Of a stretch of DNA of 12,135 bases, positions 6,020 to 12,135 are shown piece after piece (position 1 is the stretch's first letter; each line of letters starts with the position of its first letter). The notes below the pieces were generated by a model. It saw only the letters and a program-made list of their open reading frames with translations, had not been told where the DNA came from and ran no database searches. The DNA is from JBKHDT01 sp049974825 (lineage in GTDB: Bacteria; Pseudomonadota; Gammaproteobacteria; Halothiobacillales; Halothiobacillaceae): assembly GCA_049974825.1 (NCBI GenBank), contig JBNGDJ010000075.1:1-12135 (forward strand). The letters are read 5' to 3'. The translations under genes were made by a program, and so were the position numbers.

Positions 6020-6478
6020 ATGAAAAGCCATCGTACGGCGGAAATCTGGGTCGGCCTGTTCGTGGCCCTGGGCATTGGCGCACTGTTCGTGCTGTCTGTG
6101 CAGATGAGCAACTTCGGGGCGACCTCCGGGAACACCTACAGCCTGCAGGCCCGCTTTGACAACATTGGCGGGCTGACCGAGCGTTCGCCGGTCAAGCTTG
6201 CCGGGTTGACGATCGGGCGCGTGGGGCGGATTGACGTGGACCCGGAAACCTTCGAAGCGGTGGTCACGCTGAAGATCGATCGCGCCTACGACAACCTGCC
6301 GCGTGATACCTTCGCGAGCATCTACACCGCCGGCTTGCTGGGCGAGCAGTACATTGAGTTGTCGCCCGGCGCCGAGGAAGCCGTGCTGGCCGAAGGTGAC
6401 CGACTGGCCATGACCCAGTCGGCAGTAATCCTTGAACGACTGATTTCGCAATTCCTGTTCGACAAGGCAGCAGAATGA
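6020..6478 (+). CDS. mlaD: MCE-domain lipid-binding protein MlaD
   Basis: MlaD is anchored in the inner membrane and forms the hexameric MCE ring that passes phospholipids between MlaE and MlaC. The 152-residue product has one membrane segment at about 10-28 and one MCE domain. The domain begins at YSLQARFDNIGGLTERSPVK and includes GLTIGRVGRI and a central-loop region near YTAGLLGEQYIEL. It ends shortly after the pore-helix-like stretch LERLISQFLF, so it is shorter than the 183-residue E. coli protein and lacks a long C-terminal tail. It is followed by a TolC-family gene with an ATGA overlap, not directly by mlaC. Confidence 0.93.
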   Translation: MKSHRTAEIWVGLFVALGIGALFVLSVQMSNFGATSGNTYSLQARFDNIGGLTERSPVKLAGLTIGRVGRIDVDPETFEAVVTLKIDRAYDNLPRDTFASIYTAGLLGEQYIELSPGAEEAVLAEGDRLAMTQSAVILERLISQFLFDKAAE

Positions 6479-7836
6479 GCAGACTCACCCTGACCCTGAT
6501 CCTTTTGCTTGCCCCGTTTGCGGGGAAGCTTGCGGCCGAGCCGCTGACTCTGGAGGAGGCCGTTGATCTGGCCCTGGCCGCCGATCCGCGCATCGAGGAA
6601 CAGCAGGCCAATGTCGAGGCGGCCCGCGCCCTGATCGACGAGGTGCTGGGCAATCGCGACCCGATGGTGGAACTCAACGTGTTCACCGGGCTGGCGCTGC
6701 GCAAGTCCGACGGCTTCTTTGCCAATGGCAGTGACCGCTGCGTGGCCGGCGAGGACTGCGTGCTTCGCGACGACGCCTACGACATCGATGGGCTGACCCC
6801 GACTTTCGGCGTGGAACTGTCGATCATCAAGCCGCTGCTTACTTTCGGCAAGCTGGAGAACTACGAGATTGCCGCACGCCGCAACATGGCGGTTGAGGAA
6901 GGTCGGGTGCGGCTGGCCCGGGGGCAGGCCTGGCTGACGGTGCAGCGTGCCTGGTACGGTTACCTGACGGCCAGCGACACGCTGGCTTTGCTGGAGGATA
7001 TCCGCCGGCGCGTGGCGGATGCCGAAGCCAGAACCCGGGCCGGAGTGGATGAAGGCACCATGAAGATGGCCGACCTTTACGCGCTGCAGACCGCGCTGGC
7101 GCTGGTCGACCGCTTCGTCGCTCAGGCCGAGGCCGTGCAGCAGATTGCCATGGATGGTCTCAAGACCATCACCGGGATCCCTCGCAGCCAGCCGGTCGAG
7201 CTGGCCGAGCGGCACATCCGGCCAGTGGAAGAGATCGACCAGGATCTGGAGGAGCTGATTGTCCAGGCACTGGAGAACCGACCGGAAATGGACATGGCTG
7301 AGCAGGGGATGGGCGCGATGCGCGCCTATGTCGCTGCGCGGCGTGCCGAATCGCGTCCGGATGTCTATGCCGGCCTCGTGGCCCTGGGGCAGTACACCCC
7401 GGGACGCGACCGGATGGACAATCCCTACCTGTTCGATCCGCTCAACTTCGGTGCGGTGACGCCGGTGCTTGGCATGCGCTGGAACTTCCAGCCGGGCGTT
7501 GACCGCGCCCGCGTGTCCCAGGCCGAGGCCGAACTTCAAGGTGTAGTGGCCAAGGCACGCCAGGCGCAGGTCGGCATTCCCTTCGAGGTGGCCGAGGCCT
7601 ATCACCGCATCCAGGCCTTGAGTCGGGAGATCAAGCACCTGGATGACGGGGCGACATCGGCGCGCCGCTGGATGGTGGCCGGGTTCATGGACTACCAGGC
7701 CGGGATCATGGATGCCGGCAGTCTGGCCGATGCGCTGCGCACTTATGCGACGACGCGTGCCGAGTATTTCTCGGCCATCAACGACTACAACATGCAGGTG
7801 GCCACCCTGCGTCATGCCGTGGGAGACTATCCGTGA
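6475..7836 (+). CDS. TolC-family outer-membrane channel protein
   Basis: TolC-family proteins form trimeric outer-membrane barrels with a long periplasmic helical tunnel and serve as exit ducts for inner-membrane transporters. The 453-residue product has a signal peptide (about 1-21, cleavage near LAA-EP), then LTLEEAVDLALAADPRIEEQ, the classic first helix. Two similar halves follow. The first barrel hairpin spans about 63-125 and ends in ELSIIKPLLTFGK; the second spans about 294-340. Long helices lie between and after them. Cys89 and Cys95 sit in the predicted first extracellular loop and may form a disulfide. The gene lies inside the mla operon between mlaD and mlaC, with 4-base overlaps on both sides (6475-6478 and 7833-7836). 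This placement is not the classical mlaFEDCB layout and suggests a role with the Mla system, but that is inference. Confidence 0.9.
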   Translation: MSRLTLTLILLLAPFAGKLAAEPLTLEEAVDLALAADPRIEEQQANVEAARALIDEVLGNRDPMVELNVFTGLALRKSDGFFANGSDRCVAGEDCVLRDDAYDIDGLTPTFGVELSIIKPLLTFGKLENYEIAARRNMAVEEGRVRLARGQAWLTVQRAWYGYLTASDTLALLEDIRRRVADAEARTRAGVDEGTMKMADLYALQTALALVDRFVAQAEAVQQIAMDGLKTITGIPRSQPVELAERHIRPVEEIDQDLEELIVQALENRPEMDMAEQGMGAMRAYVAARRAESRPDVYAGLVALGQYTPGRDRMDNPYLFDPLNFGAVTPVLGMRWNFQPGVDRARVSQAEAELQGVVAKARQAQVGIPFEVAEAYHRIQALSREIKHLDDGATSARRWMVAGFMDYQAGIMDAGSLADALRTYATTRAEYFSAINDYNMQVATLRHAVGDYP

Positions 7837-8438
7837 AGGGGTTCAAGACAATGTTCGGGGTCGCCCTGCTCGCCGGGTTGCTCGCTGTCGGGCCGCTGCA
7901 GGCGGCAGGCGAGGATGGGGCGCAGGCCGTTGTGGCGCAAACCATCGATGAGGTTATCGCCGCGATTCAGGACAACCGGGCAGCGCTTGAAGCCGATCCC
8001 GACGCGCTGCTGGGCATTGTGGACGAAATTCTGCTGCCGCGGGTGGATTTCGACCGGATGAGCCGGCTGACACTGGGGCGCTACTGGAACCGGGCGAGTG
8101 CCGACGAGCGTGCCCGGTTCCAGGCCCAGTACCGGAAGTTGCTGGTGCGCACCTACGCCGGGCCACTGTCCAGTGTGGGCGACCAGCAGATCGACATACT
8201 GGGCGTGCGCGACGGGACGGGCCCGGACGATGTCATGGTGCGCTCCGAGGTGCGTGACGGCGTTGAGAGTATTCCGGTGGATTACCGGATGCACCGGGAC
8301 GATGACGGCTGGAAAGCCTACGACGTGGTGATCGATGGCATCAGCCTGATCAACAACTACCGCGGCAGCTTCGGTCAGACCATCCAGCGAGAAGGCATGG
8401 CGGGACTGATCCGTCAGCTCGAAGAGCGCAACCAGTGA
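7833..8438 (+). CDS. mlaC: Periplasmic phospholipid carrier MlaC
   Basis: MlaC is a soluble periplasmic protein that carries phospholipid between the outer-membrane partner and MlaD. The 201-residue product begins with a signal peptide (VKGFKTMFGVALLAGLLAV.., cleavage near LQA-AG). The MlaC/Ttg2D domain follows, with LGIVDEILLPRVDFDRMSRL, then LGRYWNRASADERARF, and further on YRKLLVRTYAGPL. Near its end it has GWKAYDVVIDGISLINNYRGSF, the most recognisable MlaC motif. It starts at a GTG overlapping the TolC-family stop (GTGA) and overlaps mlaB the same way. Confidence 0.94.
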   Translation: MKGFKTMFGVALLAGLLAVGPLQAAGEDGAQAVVAQTIDEVIAAIQDNRAALEADPDALLGIVDEILLPRVDFDRMSRLTLGRYWNRASADERARFQAQYRKLLVRTYAGPLSSVGDQQIDILGVRDGTGPDDVMVRSEVRDGVESIPVDYRMHRDDDGWKAYDVVIDGISLINNYRGSFGQTIQREGMAGLIRQLEERNQ

Positions 8439-8770
8439 GCGGGACGGAGCCGGCCTACACCGTCGAGCGACGCGCTGATGGTGCGCTGCTCGTGCGCGGA
8501 CGACTGGATTTTGAGACGCTTGCCGGCGCCGGTGACACGCTGCCCGAAGCCTTGGCCGATGGCGGGCGCGTGCAGTTGCAGGAACTGTCCCGCATCGACA
8601 GCGCCGGCCTGGCTCAGCTGATTGCCTGGCGAGCCCAGGTCGACCGCGACGGTGGCGCACTGATGTACGAGGGCCTGCCCCGGCAGGCGCGACAAATGAT
8701 ACGGGTCTATGGATTGCAGGCCCTGTTCGACGAGTTGCCAGACTCGGGCGACACGCCGGGAGAGAGATGA
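8435..8770 (+). CDS. mlaB: STAS-domain protein MlaB
   Basis: MlaB is a small cytoplasmic STAS protein that binds MlaF and is needed for stable, active MlaFEDB. The 111-residue product has the STAS fold pattern: a strand (GALLVRGRLDFET), a second strand (GRVQLQELSRID), then SAGLAQLIAWR. Ser56 in RIDSAGLA sits at the key Ser/Thr position of MlaB. It has no membrane segment. Start is a GTG in a GTGA overlap with mlaC; the stop overlaps the murA start (ATGA). A BolA-type gene (ibaG/yrbA) often separates mlaB and murA; it is missing here. Confidence 0.87.
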   Translation: MSGTEPAYTVERRADGALLVRGRLDFETLAGAGDTLPEALADGGRVQLQELSRIDSAGLAQLIAWRAQVDRDGGALMYEGLPRQARQMIRVYGLQALFDELPDSGDTPGER

Positions 8771-10026
8771 ACAAGCTGATTATCGAGGGCGGGGTGCCGC
8801 TCAGGGGCGAGGTCCGGGTCTCCGGGGCCAAAAACGCGGTGTTGCCGATCATGGCTGCCTCGCTGCTGGCCGACCGACCCGTGGTGGTTGAGAATGTTCC
8901 GCATTTGCAGGATGTCACCACCACCATGGAGCTGCTCGGTGGCATGGGCGTGGGGCTGACCGTGTGTGACCGGATGAGCGTGGAGATCGACGCGGGCAGC
9001 CTGTCCAATATGGTCGCGCCCTACGATCTGGTGCGCACCATGCGGGCGAGCATTCTGGTGCTCGGGCCGCTGCTGGCCCGCTTTGGACATGCCGAGGTCT
9101 CCCTGCCGGGAGGCTGTGCCATCGGTTCTCGCCCGGTCAATATCCACTTGGACGGGCTGGCCCAGCTTGGCGCCGAGATTCGGGTGGAGCAGGGCTATAT
9201 CCATGCACGGTCGGACCGCCTGCGCGGAGCTCGGATCGTCATGGATCAGGTCACGGTCACCGGGACCGAGAACCTGATGATGGCCGCGGCCCTGGCAGAG
9301 GGCGTGACCGTGCTGGAAAATGCAGCCCGCGAACCCGAGGTCGTGGACCTGGCCAACTTCATCAACGCGATGGGTGGCAAAGTGGTCGGTGCGGGGAGCG
9401 ACACCATTACCATCACGGGGGTCGATCGGCTCGACGGGGTGCGCTACCGGGTACTGCCCGACCGGATCGAGACCGGCACCTACCTCGTGGCCGCCGCCAT
9501 GAGCGGGGGCGATGTCACCGTGCGGGATACCCGACCGGACCTTCTGGATGCCGTGCTGGACAAGCTGCGGGCAACGGGCGCCCGCGTCGAAACCGGGGAG
9601 GACTGGATCCGACTGGACATGGATGGTCGGCGGCCCCGCGCGGTGAACGTGCGTACCGCGCCCCACCCGGGGTTTCCCACGGACATGCAGGCACAGTTCA
9701 TGGCGCTGGACTGCATTGCCGAAGGGACCTCCACAGTGGTCGAGACGATCTTCGAAAATCGCTACATGCACGTGCAGGAGCTGATGCGCATGGGTGCGCG
9801 GATCGAGATCGAGTCCCACACCGCCATCGTGCACGGGGTAGCGAAACTCTCCGGCGCACCGATCATGGCGACCGATCTTCGGGCCTCCGCCAGCCTGGTT
9901 CTGGCCGGCCTGGTGGCGGAGGGTGAGACGGTGGTTGATCGCATTTACCATATCGATCGCGGCTACGAGGCGATCGAGGAGAAACTGGCCCGGCTTGGCG
10001 CGCGCATTCGGCGCGTATCCGACTGA
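8767..10026 (+). CDS. murA: UDP-N-acetylglucosamine 1-carboxyvinyltransferase MurA
   Basis: MurA transfers enolpyruvate from PEP to UDP-GlcNAc, the first committed cytoplasmic step of peptidoglycan synthesis. The 419-residue length is exactly that of the family. Visible are SGAKNAVLPI with Lys22 and Asn23, the catalytic loop LPGGCAIGSRPVN with Cys117 (fosfomycin-sensitive type, not the Asp variant), and HPGFPTDMQAQ with Asp306. The end reads YHIDRGYEAIEEKLARLGA. It overlaps mlaB by 4 bases, so essential MurA is probably translated from the same transcript as the Mla genes. hisG follows after 42 bases. Confidence 0.97.
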   Translation: MNKLIIEGGVPLRGEVRVSGAKNAVLPIMAASLLADRPVVVENVPHLQDVTTTMELLGGMGVGLTVCDRMSVEIDAGSLSNMVAPYDLVRTMRASILVLGPLLARFGHAEVSLPGGCAIGSRPVNIHLDGLAQLGAEIRVEQGYIHARSDRLRGARIVMDQVTVTGTENLMMAAALAEGVTVLENAAREPEVVDLANFINAMGGKVVGAGSDTITITGVDRLDGVRYRVLPDRIETGTYLVAAAMSGGDVTVRDTRPDLLDAVLDKLRATGARVETGEDWIRLDMDGRRPRAVNVRTAPHPGFPTDMQAQFMALDCIAEGTSTVVETIFENRYMHVQELMRMGARIEIESHTAIVHGVAKLSGAPIMATDLRASASLVLAGLVAEGETVVDRIYHIDRGYEAIEEKLARLGARIRRVSD

Positions 10027-10068
10027 TACCGGACCTGACAAGACTGTAAAGAAGGAATTCAACGGCCC

Positions 10069-10713
10069 ATGGCAAGCCAAGATACGCTGATCATCGCGCT
10101 CTCGAAGGGACGGATCTTCAAGGAAACCCTACCCCTGCTGGCACATGTGGGAATCGAGCCGGTGGACGATCCCGAGAAGAGTCGCAAGCTGATCCTCGAT
10201 ACCAGCGATCCGGCGGTCAAGCTGCTGGTTCTTCGCGCCTCCGATGTGCCGACCTACGTCCAGTACGGCGCCGCGGACATCGGTGTGGCCGGCAAAGACG
10301 TGCTGGACGAGCAGGGCGGTGAAGGCCTGTTCGAGCTGGTTGACCTGAAGATCGCGCGCTGCAAGCTGATGGTGGCCGGCCGGCCGGGTTGCCTGGATGG
10401 TCACGGGACGCTGCGGGTGGCGACGAAGTACGTCAACGGGGCCCGTCGGCACTTCGCTGCGCAGGGGCGGCAGGTGGAAATCATCAAGCTGTACGGGTCG
10501 ATGGAGCTGGCGCCGCTGGTGTCGCTGTCCGACTGTATCGTGGATGTGGTGGATACGGGCAACACCCTGCGTGCCAATGGCCTGGAGCCACTGGAACACA
10601 TCGCGCACATTTCCTCCCGGCTGATCGTCAATCGTGCCGCCATGAAACTCAAGCATGCGCAGGTCGCCCGCGTGGTTGACCGCGTCACTGACTACCTGGA
10701 GCAGGGGGCATGA
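10069..10713 (+). CDS. hisG: ATP phosphoribosyltransferase, short form HisG(S)
   Basis: HisG condenses ATP and PRPP in the first step of histidine synthesis, in the cytoplasm. At 214 residues it is the short form, lacking the C-terminal regulatory domain of the roughly 299-residue E. coli enzyme. Visible are ALSKGRIFKETLPLL (10-24), VPTYVQYGAADIGVAGKDVL (60-79) and the PRPP-binding stretch DVVDTGNTLRANG (159-171). Short-form enzymes need the HisZ regulatory partner, which is not in this window. The ATG at 10069 has an AAGGA motif about 12 bases upstream. The 42-base gap from murA shows no convincing promoter, so readthrough from murA is likely. It overlaps hisD by 4 bases. Confidence 0.96.
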   Translation: MASQDTLIIALSKGRIFKETLPLLAHVGIEPVDDPEKSRKLILDTSDPAVKLLVLRASDVPTYVQYGAADIGVAGKDVLDEQGGEGLFELVDLKIARCKLMVAGRPGCLDGHGTLRVATKYVNGARRHFAAQGRQVEIIKLYGSMELAPLVSLSDCIVDVVDTGNTLRANGLEPLEHIAHISSRLIVNRAAMKLKHAQVARVVDRVTDYLEQGA

Positions 10714-12017
10714 GCATGAACATCCGACGCCTCGACAGCAGCGATCCCGGCTTTCAATCGGCCCTGGACGATCTGCTGGCTTGGGAGAGCGTATCCGATG
10801 ACCGGGTCTTCGAAACCGTGCGCGACATCCTGGCCGATGTCCGTGCCCGCGGGGATGCGGCCGTTATCGAATACACCCGCCGTTTTGACCGGCTTGAAGT
10901 CGACTCGGCCGACGCGCTGGAAATGCCCCGGGCGCGGCTGGAGCAGTCACTGGCGGCGATCGACGCGCCGGTGCGCGCTGCGCTGGAGCAGGCCGCCGAA
11001 CGCATTCGCAGCTATGCCGAGCGCCAGAAGATGTCTTCCTGGCAGTACACCGAGGCCGATGGTTCGGTCCTCGGCCAGCAGGTGACCCCGCTTGACCGGG
11101 CCGGGCTTTATGTCCCGGGCGGCAAGGCGGCCTATCCCTCGTCGGTGCTGATGAACGCCATTCCGGCCAAGGTCGCCGGCGTGCCCGAGTTGATCATGGT
11201 GGTGCCGACGCCGGATGGCGTGGTCAACGACATGGTGCTGGCGGCTGCGGCGATTGCCGGAGTCGACCGGGTGTTCACCGTCGGCGGTGCCCAGGCCGTG
11301 GCAGCGCTGGCCTACGGCACCGAGACGATCCCGGCGGTCGACAAGATTACCGGGCCGGGGAATATCTTCGTGGCCACCGCCAAGCGGATGGTCTTTGGTA
11401 CCGTCGGGATTGACATGATCGCCGGGCCTTCCGAAATCCTGGTGGTCTGCGATGGTCAGACCGACCCGGACTGGATTGCCATGGACCTTTTCTCTCAGGC
11501 CGAGCATGACGAGGACGCGCAGGCGATTCTCGTCAGTCCCGATGCTGCGTTTCTCGACAAGGTGGCCGAGCGGGCGCAGGCACTGCTGGGGGAGCTGCCG
11601 CGCCGCGAGATTGTGTCAGCATCCATGAACGCACGTGGGGCGTTGATTCAGGTCCGGGACATGGCCGACGCGCTGGCCGTGGTCAACCACGTCGCGCCGG
11701 AGCACCTTGAGCTTTCGGTCGAGGAGCCCGAGCAATGGCTGCCGGGCATTCGTCACGCCGGGGCGATCTTCATGGGGCGCTATACCGCCGAGGCGTTGGG
11801 TGACTACTGTGCCGGCCCGAACCACGTATTGCCGACTTCGCGTACGGCGCGATTTTCCTCGCCGCTGGGCGTATACGATTTCCAGAAGCGCAGCAGTATC
11901 ATCAACTGCTCGGCCGAGGGGGCTTCTGCGCTGGGCAGAATCGCCGGTCTGCTGGCCGACGGAGAAGGGCTGGGCGCGCATGCCCGCTCCGCGCGCTACC
12001 GGGTGCGCAACGACTGA
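10710..12017 (+). CDS. hisD: Histidinol dehydrogenase HisD
   Basis: HisD oxidises L-histidinol to L-histidine in two NAD-dependent steps, the end of the pathway; it is a zinc-dependent cytoplasmic dimer. The 435-residue length is normal. Expected zinc ligands are present: Gln263 and His266 in FSQAEHDEDAQ, Asp365 in LGDYCAGPNH, and His424 in LGAHARSARYRV. The catalytic Glu331-His332 pair is in HVAPEHLEL. Other family motifs are GLYVPGGKAAYPSSVLMN and TGPGNIFVATAKR. It starts at ATG 10710 in an ATGA overlap with hisG; a second ATG two codons later is possible. No hisC follows inside the window. Confidence 0.97.
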   Translation: MSMNIRRLDSSDPGFQSALDDLLAWESVSDDRVFETVRDILADVRARGDAAVIEYTRRFDRLEVDSADALEMPRARLEQSLAAIDAPVRAALEQAAERIRSYAERQKMSSWQYTEADGSVLGQQVTPLDRAGLYVPGGKAAYPSSVLMNAIPAKVAGVPELIMVVPTPDGVVNDMVLAAAAIAGVDRVFTVGGAQAVAALAYGTETIPAVDKITGPGNIFVATAKRMVFGTVGIDMIAGPSEILVVCDGQTDPDWIAMDLFSQAEHDEDAQAILVSPDAAFLDKVAERAQALLGELPRREIVSASMNARGALIQVRDMADALAVVNHVAPEHLELSVEEPEQWLPGIRHAGAIFMGRYTAEALGDYCAGPNHVLPTSRTARFSSPLGVYDFQKRSSIINCSAEGASALGRIAGLLADGEGLGAHARSARYRVRND

Positions 12018-12039
12018 AGGTCATCCTGAAATGATTGCG

Positions 12040-12063
12040 GGGAAACCGTTTTTCGCGGTTCCC
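12040..12063 (+). terminator. Hairpin 3' of hisD, possible weak terminator
   Basis: GGGAAACCG at 12040-12048 pairs with CGGTTCCC at 12056-12063, leaving one bulged A and a T-rich seven-base loop. It begins 23 bases after the hisD stop. There is no T-run after the stem, so it is not a classical intrinsic terminator. Together with the stronger hairpin of repeat copy 4 directly behind it, it may still end or stabilise the transcript. Confidence 0.45.
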
Positions 12064-12065
12064 TG

Positions 12066-12135
12066 AGGAAGGTCTGCACGAATGCAGACCTTCCCGTGCC
12101 GGTCTCGGATGCCCTGCCGCACAATGGCGCAAGCC
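12066..12135 (-). repeat. Double-hairpin dispersed repeat, copy 4 (inverted)
   Basis: Read on the minus strand this matches copy 1 at about 63 of 70 bases, with the outermost 30 bases differing at one position. Its strong hairpin has a perfect 12-bp stem, GGAAGGTCTGCA at 12067-12078 with its complement at 12083-12094, and a CGAA loop. As at lptC and kdsD, this hairpin is the part nearest the end of the upstream gene (hisD). The element touches the right window edge. Confidence 0.8.

Noticed and set aside
10027..10068. Promoter for hisG in the murA-hisG gap
   Set aside because: CTGACA occurs but no -10 element follows at suitable spacing within the short gap.
1..12135. A composite transposon with terminal inverted repeats
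   Set aside because: The ends are inverted copies, but the interior is conserved core gene order with no transposase, and other copies of the same repeat occur inside. Assembly breaks at a repeat explain it better.

Overview
The window is a GC-rich piece of a gammaproteobacterial chromosome. It carries the conserved cell-envelope locus in which LPS genes (kdsD, kdsC, lptC; minus strand) diverge from the Mla phospholipid-transport genes, followed by murA, hisG and hisD (plus strand). The order mla-murA-hisG-hisD and a short-form HisG resemble Pseudomonas-type and Chromatiales-type gammaproteobacteria. No marker here fixes the family; that placement is inference.

Layout. Positions 1-177 hold a double-hairpin repeat, a 28-base direct duplication and an lptA-like start stub. 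Positions 156-2562 (minus) hold kdsD, kdsC and lptC, which make and deliver Kdo/LPS; a divergent copy of the repeat sits between kdsD and kdsC. Positions 2563-2982 are a divergent intergenic region with a probable kdsD promoter, a third repeat copy and a 13-base palindrome. Positions 2983-12017 (plus) form one tightly packed gene string: a SUMF1/FGE-like protein, an unassigned 180-residue protein, mlaF, mlaE, mlaD, a TolC-family outer-membrane protein, mlaC, mlaB, murA, hisG and hisD. Seven of its junctions are 4-base ATGA or GTGA overlaps. A hairpin and a fourth, inverted repeat copy close the window.

How the genes work together. The Mla proteins form an inner-membrane ABC transporter (MlaF ATPase, MlaE permease, MlaD MCE ring, MlaB STAS subunit) with a periplasmic lipid carrier (MlaC). 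The usual outer-membrane partner MlaA is absent here, and a TolC-like channel gene sits between mlaD and mlaC. MurA starts peptidoglycan synthesis, KdsD/KdsC supply Kdo, and LptC moves LPS, so most of the window concerns the envelope. HisG and HisD are the first and last enzymes of histidine synthesis.

The points most worth a second look are the TolC-family gene inside the mla operon, the two extra genes at the operon head (one an FGE-like protein with one of the two catalytic cysteine positions replaced by Asp), and the double-hairpin repeat family. Both window ends lie inside inverted copies of that repeat, which looks more like an assembly contig broken at repeats than a transposon.
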